DNA of 64,000 nt, taken from positions 2,666,001 through 2,730,000 of the forward strand of contig OZ257128.1 of assembly GCA_965278945.1 (NCBI GenBank), written 5' to 3'. The notes below the pieces were generated by a model. It did no database searches, was not told the origin of the DNA, and worked only from the letters and a program-made list of their open reading frames with translations. Numbering within the stretch: position 1 is the stretch's first letter; the number at the start of each line of letters is the position of its first letter. Both the position numbers and the translations under genes were made by a program. This DNA comes from UBA10649 sp965278945. Lineage in GTDB: Bacteria > Actinomycetota > Actinomycetes > S36-B12. This document shows, in pieces, positions 17,255 through 24,903 of this stretch.

Positions 17255-18455
17255 GCTGCGATCGGGACAGCTCGCCGATCGGATCGGCAAGCAGCGGGTC
17301 GAAGGCCGACTCTGCTGCGCCGAGTAGCGTGCTGTCGCCGTTGAGCGAGGGGACCTCGACGCGCGCCTGCTCGCGTGCCGCCGGCAGCGCGAAGTGCAGC
17401 TGTCGCAGCACGTCGCCGCTGACGAGCGGAAGGAGCAGCCGAAGGTGCCCGCCGAGCACGATCACTTCTGGGTTGAACAGGTTGACCAGATTCGTCAGTC
17501 CGATGCCGAGCCACCTGCCGACCTCGCCGATGGCCTCCTGAGCCTTCTTGTTGCCGTCCGCGGCGGCGGCGATCACATCGGCAACCTCGACCTGCTCACC
17601 CCCCAGACCGGCGCCCTGCACGACAGCGTCGCGACCAATCTGGGTCTCCCAGCAGCCGGTCGCGCCGCAACGACACAGCACGCCCGCCGGGTTGACGACC
17701 ATGTGGCCGACTTCGCCGCCGTATCCGCCCGCCCCCGACATGATGCGGCCGTCGATGATGATGCCTCCACCTATGCCGACCTCGCCCGAGACGTAGATGA
17801 GGTTGCGGCTGTGCGTGCCGACACCTCGCGCGAACTCGGCAATGGCCCCAAGATCCGCGTCGTTGTTGATGAACACCGACGGACACGACCCGAACTCCTC
17901 GGCCAGCGCCGAACGGACGAGATCACCGAGAGCGACATCGGCCCAGCCGAGGTTCGGGGCCAGCCGGACGCGACCGTCAGCGTGATCGACGACGCCCGGT
18001 ACCCCGATGCCGACGCCGACCCATGCGCTTCCCGGTGCAACGGACTCCAGTGCCTGCGCGGTCAGTGTCACGATGTTGCGAACTGCCGCCTCGGCGGTGT
18101 AATTGGAGCGCCGGTGTCGCTGCTCCTTGCGCAGCAGCACCCGTCCGCCTAGGCCCACGACCGCGACGATCGTGCGCTCCACGCGGATATCGAAGGCCAC
18201 CACGAACGCCGACTCCGCCACCGGCTGCACGACAAGGGAAGGGCGGCCAACCTGACCTGGAGACCCGGCTCCCTCATAGACCAGCCCGACGTCGGCCAAC
18301 TCGGACACGAGGACGCCCACCGTGCTGCGGTTAAGCCCGCTGAAGGCGACCAGTTCCGAACGGCTCTTCGCCCCGCCCTCATGCAGGAAGCGCAGCATGC
18401 GAGCGAGGTTGTGGCGGCGCACGTCATCCTGGGTCGCCGCACCCCTACTAGCCAT
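17238..18455 (-). CDS. ROK-family transcriptional regulator (XylR/NagC type)
   Basis: A 405-aa protein. An N-terminal winged helix (about residues 14-60, SRSELVAFSGLNRSTV) precedes a ROK kinase-like domain. The zinc site is complete: His251 in GEVGHM and Cys261, Cys263 and Cys268 in CRCGATGCWE. Asp199 sits in the NNDAD position of sugar kinases. Such proteins repress sugar operons and release DNA on binding a sugar. It is located directly after the permease gene (36-base gap), so it probably controls this uptake operon and itself. Confidence 0.92.
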   Translation of the reverse strand: MASRGAATQDDVRRHNLARMLRFLHEGGAKSRSELVAFSGLNRSTVGVLVSELADVGLVYEGAGSPGQVGRPSLVVQPVAESAFVVAFDIRVERTIVAVVGLGGRVLLRKEQRHRRSNYTAEAAVRNIVTLTAQALESVAPGSAWVGVGIGVPGVVDHADGRVRLAPNLGWADVALGDLVRSALAEEFGSCPSVFINNDADLGAIAEFARGVGTHSRNLIYVSGEVGIGGGIIIDGRIMSGAGGYGGEVGHMVVNPAGVLCRCGATGCWETQIGRDAVVQGAGLGGEQVEVADVIAAAADGNKKAQEAIGEVGRWLGIGLTNLVNLFNPEVIVLGGHLRLLLPLVSGDVLRQLHFALPAAREQARVEVPSLNGDSTLLGAAESAFDPLLADPIGELSRSQHEAAS

Positions 18456-18491
18456 GTCGCGCAGATCCTCTTGTCTATTGCGGGTAAGCGG

Positions 18492-19793
18492 CTACGACGC
18501 GGACGCGCGTTTTCGCGATATCGCGTCGACGCTCGCCGCCACGAGAAGGACCAGGCCAGTAACGACGTACTGGATCCCGGACTGCTGCGTGATCAGCGGC
18601 AGGCCGTTCGCGATGACCGCGACGACCAGTCCGCCGATGATCGCGTCGACCACCCGGCCACGCCCGCCGAACAGGCTCGTGCCGCCGATGACCGCGGCAC
18701 CGACGGCGAACAGCAGAGTCTGCGCGCCACCGGTGGTCGGTGATACCGAATTGTCACGCGAGGCGATGAGCACGCCCGCGACGGCCGCCAGAGTCGAACA
18801 GATCATGAAGCAGAAGATCTTGATTCCCGGCACGCTGATGCCCGCGCGACGGGCCGCCTCCGCATTGCCGCCGACCGCGTAGATGTGACGGCCGAACGCC
18901 GTGCGTCCCAGGACGAACGTCAAGACGACAAGCAGCACGAGGATGACCAGGACCGCCCACGGAACGCCCTTGATGACCGGGATGCAGCCCACCGGATCGG
19001 CCGGGTCGTTGGTGGTGCACGCCGTCTTCCCCGGTCGGACGATCTGGCGCTGGAGGTTGAGTAGGTAGACGCCGACGCCGAGGAGCACGGCCAGCGCGAT
19101 CGCCTTGGCGGCCCAAACCGTCGTCGAGGTGCTCGCCAGTCCGGCCTTGCGGCGGCCGCTGATGGCCCGAAGAGTGATCAGCGCGTAACCGACGACGACA
19201 ACGGCCCACAGGAGCCAGCCGGCCCAGACGGGCATGTTGCGGTTCATGATCGCGAGGAGCTCGTCGCTGCGTAGCGTGATCGTGCCGCCCTCGCCGATGA
19301 TCAGCAGCATGACGCCCTGCAGGGCCAAGAACATGGCCAAGGTCACGACGAACGATGGAATTCCCAGCCGCGCGACGAGCAGTCCGATGATCAGGCCGAT
19401 CAGCGTTCCTGTGGCCAGCGCCAAGAGCAGCGCGACGGGCCACGCAACGCCCCACGAGGACAAGGCGATCGCCAGGACGGCGGCACAGGTTCCGGCCGCG
19501 AACCCGGCCGACAGGTCGATCTCACCGAGCAGGAGGACGAATACCAGGCCCATCGCGAGGACGATGATCGCGGTGCCCTGGTTGAGCAGGTTCGCGAAGT
19601 TGAGCGCGGTGAAGAAGGTGTCCGGCTTGAGCAGGCCGAACAGCGCCACCAGGACGATCAGGCCGAGGACGGCCGGCATCGAGCCGACGTCGCCACCCTT
19701 CACCCGGTTGAGGTAGTCGCGCATCGCCTCGCCGATGGTGCCTCGATCGCCCGCAGCCGGGACGTCGACATCGGTCTTCTGCTCGGTGCTCAC
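18492..19793 (-). CDS. Sugar ABC transporter permease (RbsC/XylH/FrcC family, CUT2)
   Basis: A 433-aa membrane protein with about ten hydrophobic segments. The family signature TAFGRHIYAVGGNAEAARRA is present, along with GGTSLFGGRGRVVDAIIG near the end. A 40-residue insertion around residue 250 (CTTNDPADPVGCIP) gives an extra exported loop with two cysteines. The GTG start overlaps the ATPase stop (GTGA). It is the membrane channel for a pentose- or fructose-type importer with the adjacent ATPase and binding protein. Confidence 0.92.
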   Translation of the reverse strand: MSTEQKTDVDVPAAGDRGTIGEAMRDYLNRVKGGDVGSMPAVLGLIVLVALFGLLKPDTFFTALNFANLLNQGTAIIVLAMGLVFVLLLGEIDLSAGFAAGTCAAVLAIALSSWGVAWPVALLLALATGTLIGLIIGLLVARLGIPSFVVTLAMFLALQGVMLLIIGEGGTITLRSDELLAIMNRNMPVWAGWLLWAVVVVGYALITLRAISGRRKAGLASTSTTVWAAKAIALAVLLGVGVYLLNLQRQIVRPGKTACTTNDPADPVGCIPVIKGVPWAVLVILVLLVVLTFVLGRTAFGRHIYAVGGNAEAARRAGISVPGIKIFCFMICSTLAAVAGVLIASRDNSVSPTTGGAQTLLFAVGAAVIGGTSLFGGRGRVVDAIIGGLVVAVIANGLPLITQQSGIQYVVTGLVLLVAASVDAISRKRASAS

Positions 19794-20578
19794 AGGACAC
19801 CTCCCGCAGTCGCTGCCTCGGGTTTGAGTCCGAGCTCGCCGCTGCGTCCGGTCGTAATGAGTTCGACGACGCTGCTGTGGGTGACGTCCTTGACCGATAC
19901 CTGCGCGGCCAGCGCCCCGAGGTACAGGCAGGCGATGTTGTCCGCGACCTGCATGACGTCGTTGATGTTGTGGGAGATCAAGATGACGCCGAGGCCGTTG
20001 TCCGCCAGGCGTCGCACGAGATTGAGGACCTGCTCGGTCTGCGCGACGCCGAGTGCGGCCGTCGGCTCATCGAGGATGACGAGCTTGGAGTTCCACAGCA
20101 CCGCTCGGGCGATGGCGACGGTCTGGCGCTGGCCGCCGGACAGGCTGGACACCTGCTGGCGCACCGACTTGAGCGTGCGCACCGACAGGCCCTTGAGTGT
20201 CTCCGTGGCCCGCTTTTCCATGGTGATCTCGTCGAGCACGATCGCGGAGGACTCCTCGCGACCCAGGAACATGTTGTGCACCACGTCGAGGTTGTCGCAC
20301 AGTGCGAGGTCTTGGTACACGACCTCGATGCCCAGCGCGTTGGCATGCTTGGGATCAGTGACGTGCGCGGTCTGGCCCTCGAAGAGGTACTCGCCGGAGT
20401 CATAGGGGTAGATGCCGGCGAGCCCCTTGACCAGGGTGCTCTTGCCTGCGCCGTTGTCGCCGACGAGCGCGGTGACCTGGCCGGCGTACACGCTCAGGTC
20501 GACGCCGCGCAGGACGTGGACCGGGCCGAAGCTCTTGTTCACGCCCTTCAGCTGGAGAAGGGGGGTCTGGTTTGTCAT
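19790..20578 (-). CDS. Sugar ABC transporter ATP-binding protein, single domain (FrcA-like)
   Basis: A 262-aa ABC ATPase. Walker A is GDNGAGKST (about 40-48), the signature LSGGQRQTVAIARA, and Walker B LVILDEPTAALG, with the H-loop in VILISHNIND. Most CUT2 ATPases (RbsA, XylG) are double-domain proteins of about 500 aa. This one has a single domain, as in the FrcA fructose system, so it probably works as a homodimer. ATG 20578 has an SD-like gaaggt; a longer frame upstream is not supported. Confidence 0.92.
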   Translation of the reverse strand: MTNQTPLLQLKGVNKSFGPVHVLRGVDLSVYAGQVTALVGDNGAGKSTLVKGLAGIYPYDSGEYLFEGQTAHVTDPKHANALGIEVVYQDLALCDNLDVVHNMFLGREESSAIVLDEITMEKRATETLKGLSVRTLKSVRQQVSSLSGGQRQTVAIARAVLWNSKLVILDEPTAALGVAQTEQVLNLVRRLADNGLGVILISHNINDVMQVADNIACLYLGALAAQVSVKDVTHSSVVELITTGRSGELGLKPEAATAGGVL

Positions 20579-20641
20579 GTCGTTACCTTCTCGTAACCGT
20601 CGGGCGGTGGATGGATGAATCGCCGAGTTGACCCGGCGAGA

Positions 20642-20681
20642 ACAGTGGGGACGGATGCGTGTGCACCCGCCCCCACCGTGT
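20642..20681 (-). terminator. GC-rich stem-loop between binding-protein and ATPase genes
   Basis: GTGGGGACGGATGC pairs with GCACCCGCCCCCAC around a GTGT loop, with two G-T type mismatches. It lies 35 bases after the binding-protein stop in transcript order. There is no T-run. It is likely a processing or partial-termination signal that lets the binding protein be made in excess over ATPase and permease. Confidence 0.6.
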
Positions 20682-20715
20682 CCTGCGTCTGTCGGGCTAG
20701 GCCCGGACAGGGTTA

Positions 20716-21870
20716 CTAGGAGATGCCGTACTCCGTGCACAGTGCCTTGAGCTCGTCGGTCGTGCAGACCTTGTCCGCAGTCGTGTAGCCGTCAGCGATG
20801 ACGTCCTTCACGTTCTCCGGGTAGATGGCCTGCGGCACCAGCAGAACGCTGGGGACCTCGGTGCCGGCCTCGCTGTCGGCGGTGAGGCCGGTTGCGAGGG
20901 CGTCCGCCGCAGCGGTGTCACCGTTGATGAGCGCAATCGCGAGTGCGGCTGCGTTGTCTGCCTCCTGCTTGACGGCCTTGTAGACAGTCATGCACTGAGT
21001 GCCGAGCAGCACGCGCTGCAGGCCCTCATCGGTTGCATCCTGGCCGGTGGTGAAGATCTTGCCGGCCTGGCCGTTGCGATCGAGGACGGCGATGACAGCG
21101 CCACCGAGTCCGTCGTTCGCGGAAGCCACACCAACGAAGTCACCATTGGCCTCGGTGTACATCTGCTCGAAGATCGTGCCGGCCTTGGTGTTGTCCCAAT
21201 CCGGAACGCTCTGGTCAGCGGCGACCGTGAAGCCAGCAGCCTCGATGGCAGCCTGGTAGCCCTGCTTGAACAGCGTGGCGTTGTTGTCCGTGGGCGAGCC
21301 GTTCAGGAGCGCAACGGGGCCCTCGGTGGTGCCGGCGTCGTTGAGGCACTTGACGAGGCCCTCACCGATCGTGGTGCCGACTGCGACGTTGTCGAACGAC
21401 ACGTAGTAGTTGGCGCCGCCGCCGAGCGTGAGGCGGTCGTAGTCGATAACGGGAACGCCGGCGGCCGTGGCCTTGGCGATAACCGCAGCTGCGGACGGGC
21501 TGTCCAGGTTGACGATCAGCAGGACGCCGCAACCGCTGGCGAGCATGCCGTCGGCGATGGTGGCGAACTTGGCCTTGTCACCGTTAGCGTTCTGGATGTC
21601 GTACTCGACGCCAGCCGCAGTGAAGGCCTGCTCGAGGAACGGCCGGTCAGCGGTCTCCCAGCGAGCCGACGACGCGGCGTCGGGCAGGATCACGCAAGCC
21701 TTGCCGGTGGCGGCCACGGGGGCGGCCGACGACTCGGCGGGAGCGGCCGAGGAAGCGGCGGGAGCGGCCTCAGACGAGGAGCTGTCGCTGCTTGAGCTGC
21801 CGCCGCACGCGGCGACGAGCAATGAGGCGGCCGCGAGGCCGGCTACTGCTCCGAACAGTTTCTTGGACAT
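20716..21870 (-). CDS. Sugar ABC transporter substrate-binding lipoprotein (RbsB/FrcB type)
   Basis: A 384-aa protein. The lipoprotein signal ends in SLLVAACGG (lipobox Cys about residue 21), followed by a Ser/Ala-rich linker of about 40 residues. A two-lobed periplasmic-binding fold follows: GKACVILPDAASSARW at the start, VNLDSPSAAAVIAKATAAGV in lobe one, and a hinge at YYVSFDNVAVGTTIGEGL. It binds the sugar outside the membrane for the FrcA/FrcC-like transporter. ATG 21870 begins the signal peptide; upstream codons are not coding in character. Confidence 0.93.
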   Translation of the reverse strand: MSKKLFGAVAGLAAASLLVAACGGSSSSDSSSSEAAPAASSAAPAESSAAPVAATGKACVILPDAASSARWETADRPFLEQAFTAAGVEYDIQNANGDKAKFATIADGMLASGCGVLLIVNLDSPSAAAVIAKATAAGVPVIDYDRLTLGGGANYYVSFDNVAVGTTIGEGLVKCLNDAGTTEGPVALLNGSPTDNNATLFKQGYQAAIEAAGFTVAADQSVPDWDNTKAGTIFEQMYTEANGDFVGVASANDGLGGAVIAVLDRNGQAGKIFTTGQDATDEGLQRVLLGTQCMTVYKAVKQEADNAAALAIALINGDTAAADALATGLTADSEAGTEVPSVLLVPQAIYPENVKDVIADGYTTADKVCTTDELKALCTEYGIS

Positions 21871-21933
21871 GCGATGCAGTCCCTTCCACGCAGGAGGCTC
21901 CTGCGAATGTTGTGAGATGGAGTTGTTGCGCCG

Positions 21934-22063
21934 TTTCGGTAAAGAATCAGCGGCTTCAGCCCGCCGACGATGTCGCTGTCGACGAATTGTTGTCTCAGGA
22001 AACATATGACCCCGCATACACCGGCACAAGCGGTTCTTGCATCGATTCGACATCTTTCGGTAA
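21934..22063 (-). promoter_or_regulatory. Repeated TTTCGGTAA sites in the 242-bp gap before the binding-protein gene
   Basis: The + strand word TTTCGGTAA occurs at 21934-21942 and 22055-22063, and an inverted CCGAAAC lies near 22093. The gap 21871-22112 has no gene and must hold the promoter of the uptake operon. Repeated short sites are what a ROK repressor operator could look like, but no consensus is known for this protein, so this is a guess. Confidence 0.35.
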
Positions 22064-22112
22064 CAATTCGGTCACGCGCACCGGCTTGCCGAAACGTGTT
22101 ACAGCCGCCGAC

Positions 22113-23501
22113 CTACCCGTACAGCGACGCGCGCGCGGCCGCATATGCCTCGCGAATCGCTGCTACCGGCGCTGCATCGAGACGGATCGTGGCGCCAGGT
22201 CGCGCGTCGGGCCACCGCGGCGGCTCCGCACTGCCGGACTTGGCCCACTGCGCCTGCCGGGCTGCTCCGTCGGCCACGTACTCCCCGGGCGGGGGTACCT
22301 CGACGGGCACGGTGAACATCGTCGACGCGACCTCGCTGACGGCGGCGTTCGCCGCTGCACCGCCGACGAGGATGACGCGGCGGGGTGTCACGCCGACGGC
22401 GACGAGGGCGTCGACCGCGTCGGCGAGGCCGCCGAACATCCCCTCGATCGCCGCTCGCGCCAGGTTCTGCGGAGTCAGGTTCGCGCGGGTGATGCCGTGC
22501 AGCGAGCCGCGAGCGTCGGGAAGGTTCGGGGTCCGCTCGCCGTCGAGGTAGGGCAGGAGCACCAGGCCGCCAGATCCCGGCTCGGCGCTCATCGCCAAAC
22601 GCGCGAACTCGTCGAAGTCGACGCCCAGCAGCGCAGCAGCCGACGTGAGCACCCGCGCAGCGTTGAGCGTGCACACCAGGGGCAGGAAACGGCCGGTCGC
22701 ATCGGCGAAGCCCGCCACCAGTCCGCTCGCGTCGGCGGTCGCGGAGTCGCAGACCGCGAATGCGGTGCCGGACGTTCCCAGCGAGACGATGACGTCGCCC
22801 GACTCGGCACCGATTCCCAGCGCGGCGCCCATGTTGTCGCCGGTTCCCGGTGCGAGCACGGCGCCCGCCGCGGTCATCCCGACCTGCTCGGAGGGTGCGG
22901 CCACGCGGGGCACTGCCGGGCTGTGGCCGATGGCCAGGCGAAGCAGGTCGTCGCGATACGCGCCGGTGGCCGGGGACCAGTAGCCCGTGCCCGACGCATC
23001 GCCGCGGTCGGTGACAGCCTCGTCTGGACGGCCGGCGAGTGTCCAGGTCAGGTAGTCGTGCGGGAGCATGATCCGCGCGGTGCGTGCGGCGTTGTCGGGC
23101 TCGGCCCTGGCCAGCCAGCGAGCCTTGGTCACGGTCAGCGACGCAACCGGGACGGTGCCGACCGCGTCGGCCCACGCGGCGGGGCCTCCGAGTTCTGCAA
23201 TGAGGTCCTCGGCATCGGGTGCCGAACGCGTGTCGTTCCACAGGAGCGCGGGCCGCACGAGGCGATCATCCTCGTCGAGGGTCACCATGCCGTGCTGCTG
23301 GCCCGCGACAGAGATGGCGGACACGCCATCGAGAACGCCCCGGGCCGCCGCGTCGAGTGCGGTCAGCCATGCGCTGGCGTCGACCTCGGACCCGTCCGGA
23401 TGCGGGGCCTTCGCCTCGCGAACGAGTGCTCCGGTATCCGCATCGCGGACCACGATCTTGACGGACTGCGTCGACGAGTCGATCCCTGCAACGAGCGGCA
23501 T
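22113..23501 (-). CDS. xylB: Xylulokinase-like FGGY carbohydrate kinase
   Basis: About 462 aa. The FGGY N-terminal ATP/sugar motif is AGIDSSTQSVKIVVRD, with ALLWNDTRSAPDAEDL around the substrate site. The C-terminal half has VSLGTSGTAFAV and the adenosine motif ILVGGAAANAAVSEV. It phosphorylates a ketopentose, most likely D-xylulose. ATG 23501 is chosen over an upstream one because homology begins at MPLVAGIDSS. It lies upstream of the sugar ABC genes on the same strand, so kinase and uptake may serve one sugar. The start is only 22 bases from the divergent gene at 23524. Confidence 0.88.
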   Translation of the reverse strand: MPLVAGIDSSTQSVKIVVRDADTGALVREAKAPHPDGSEVDASAWLTALDAAARGVLDGVSAISVAGQQHGMVTLDEDDRLVRPALLWNDTRSAPDAEDLIAELGGPAAWADAVGTVPVASLTVTKARWLARAEPDNAARTARIMLPHDYLTWTLAGRPDEAVTDRGDASGTGYWSPATGAYRDDLLRLAIGHSPAVPRVAAPSEQVGMTAAGAVLAPGTGDNMGAALGIGAESGDVIVSLGTSGTAFAVCDSATADASGLVAGFADATGRFLPLVCTLNAARVLTSAAALLGVDFDEFARLAMSAEPGSGGLVLLPYLDGERTPNLPDARGSLHGITRANLTPQNLARAAIEGMFGGLADAVDALVAVGVTPRRVILVGGAAANAAVSEVASTMFTVPVEVPPPGEYVADGAARQAQWAKSGSAEPPRWPDARPGATIRLDAAPVAAIREAYAAARASLYG

Positions 23502-23523
23502 TCCCCGAACGTAGTCTGTTCGC

Positions 23524-23781
23524 ATGAAGTTTCAGACGGCAACCGTCACGAAGGTCATCGCTGTACTCGCTGCGATTCTCACCGCGGGCTACATGCTCCC
23601 GTGGGCGATCGCGACCATCCGCAACCTGCGCTCCCATGTCAGCGTGGGCCTGGTCAACCTGCTGCTCGGGTGGACGATCATCGGCTGGATCGTGGCGCTG
23701 GTGATGTCCCTGCGCAAGCTGCATCCCGACGAGGCCTGCCCACTCGCGGTTGTTCTGGTGGAGGTAACGCCTAACAGCTAG
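23524..23781 (+). CDS. Superinfection-immunity-like small membrane protein
   Basis: An 85-aa protein with two hydrophobic segments (about residues 8-30 and 42-63). The second, VNLLLGWTIIGWIVALVMSL, strongly resembles the Imm_superinfect (phage T4 Imm-like) family core LLNxxxGWTxIGWIxAL. T4 Imm blocks entry of DNA from a second phage, but many chromosomal homologues have no proven role. The C-terminal 20 residues are unlike the family. The stop shares CTAG with the convergent acidic-protein gene. Confidence 0.75.
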   Translation: MKFQTATVTKVIAVLAAILTAGYMLPWAIATIRNLRSHVSVGLVNLLLGWTIIGWIVALVMSLRKLHPDEACPLAVVLVEVTPNS

Positions 23782-24035
23782 TCGTCCAGAGCGACGACGA
23801 CTGTCTCCTCCTGGGCGATGAGGTTGGCATCGGCGTCGAAGACGCTGATGGTCTCGTCCTCGAGCACGACGTTGCCGTCCGCATCGAGAATGTCGACGGT
23901 CTCGTCGACAATCGTGCCTTCGGGTCCCGTCGCGACAATGACGTCATCGACGATCGCGCCGACGACGTCGCCGGCCTCGTCAACAACGACGTCGATCTCG
24001 ACGGCCTCGCCGACCTCAATGGTGTCGTCCGACAT
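23778..24035 (-). CDS. Highly acidic 85-aa protein with internal repeats, unknown function
   Basis: A strong SD (aggagga) precedes the ATG, which supports a real gene. About a third of residues are Asp or Glu, and there is almost no Lys, Arg or Cys. The sequence is a run of Val/Ile-Asp strands with a repeated unit: LDADGNVVLEDE then FDADANLIAQEE. This pattern suggests a small beta-repeat or Ca-binding-like protein. I do not recognise the family. The stop overlaps that of the immunity-like gene in CTAG. Confidence 0.6.
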   Translation of the reverse strand: MSDDTIEVGEAVEIDVVVDEAGDVVGAIVDDVIVATGPEGTIVDETVDILDADGNVVLEDETISVFDADANLIAQEETVVVALDD

Positions 24036-24104
24036 GCTTCCTCCTGAAGATTGAATGTCCCCCGCTTCGACCGATCGGCCGAAGCGGTGAGTCTACGGCT
24101 CGGC

Positions 24105-24770
24105 TCAGCCGACCTGGACAATCTTCGCGACGCCGCCGGTCACCGTGAACAGCACGACATCGGGAGTGCCCGTGCCGGTGCCGCACTCGGTCGTGCCCTC
24201 GCCGACGACCGTGACATCCGTCGCCGCGACCGCGTTGCTCTCGACGGAGATCGCGTCGCCACCGAAGGAGCACTTGTCGTTGATCCGGATCGACGTGTTC
24301 GGGTTCATGCCGTAGTTGCCGTCGGACAGTCCGGTCTTGGAGTTGTTGGAGATGTCCAGGCTGTCAGAGACAACCTTCACGCCGAAGCCGATGGCGAAGA
24401 TCGCGATGATGATGCCGATGATCGACAAGATCAGGCCGATGATGCCTAGCCAGAAGCCGGCCTTGGCGACTCCGCCGTTCGTGGCCAGTCCCTGCTTGGC
24501 TTTGTTGATGCCGATGCGCCCGAAGATGATCGCGAGGATCGCGCCGATGAACGGGAAGCAGAAGAACTGGATGATGCCCATGACCAAGGCGGCGGTACCG
24601 ATGCCGTTCTGCGGCGCAGCCACGCCGGCGCCGTAGGCCGGGGGTGCCGGCGGTGCGGGCGGGATGCCACCTCCGGGAGCGGCCGGGTAGTTGGTGGGAG
24701 GAGGCGTGGGCGCGCCGGGCGGCGGCGGTGTCGGCTCTCCGGGGGGCGGCGTCGGGGTCGAATCGCTCAT
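24105..24770 (-). CDS. Proline-rich DUF4190-type membrane protein
   Basis: A 221-aa protein. Residues 1-50 are Pro-rich (PPPGEPTPPPPGAP) and probably cytoplasmic. Two hydrophobic hairpin segments follow, with the DUF4190 pattern NGIGTAALVMGIIQFF, then FGRIGINKAKQG between them and GFWLGIIGLILSIIGIII. The last 90 residues form a soluble domain with two Cys (NDKCSFGG and TTECGTG), similar in layout to actinobacterial exported DUF4333/MmpS-like tails. The role is unknown. It is divergent from the DUF2252 gene. Confidence 0.8.
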   Translation of the reverse strand: MSDSTPTPPPGEPTPPPPGAPTPPPTNYPAAPGGGIPPAPPAPPAYGAGVAAPQNGIGTAALVMGIIQFFCFPFIGAILAIIFGRIGINKAKQGLATNGGVAKAGFWLGIIGLILSIIGIIIAIFAIGFGVKVVSDSLDISNNSKTGLSDGNYGMNPNTSIRINDKCSFGGDAISVESNAVAATDVTVVGEGTTECGTGTGTPDVVLFTVTGGVAKIVQVG

Positions 24771-24903
24771 GTCATGTTCCTTCCAAGGGCATCGCGGTTG
24801 CGGCAAGCATGGCAGGACGTCTCCGCCAGCGCACCACCGTAGTGGCAGACCGCTCTGGCCTTCCGTGGGAAGCGCTGGCCATGACGGGCGTACGCTCCGC
24901 CCC

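Noticed and set aside
23524..24035. Prophage remnant
   Set aside because: No integrase, att site or structural phage genes are nearby; only one Imm-like protein.
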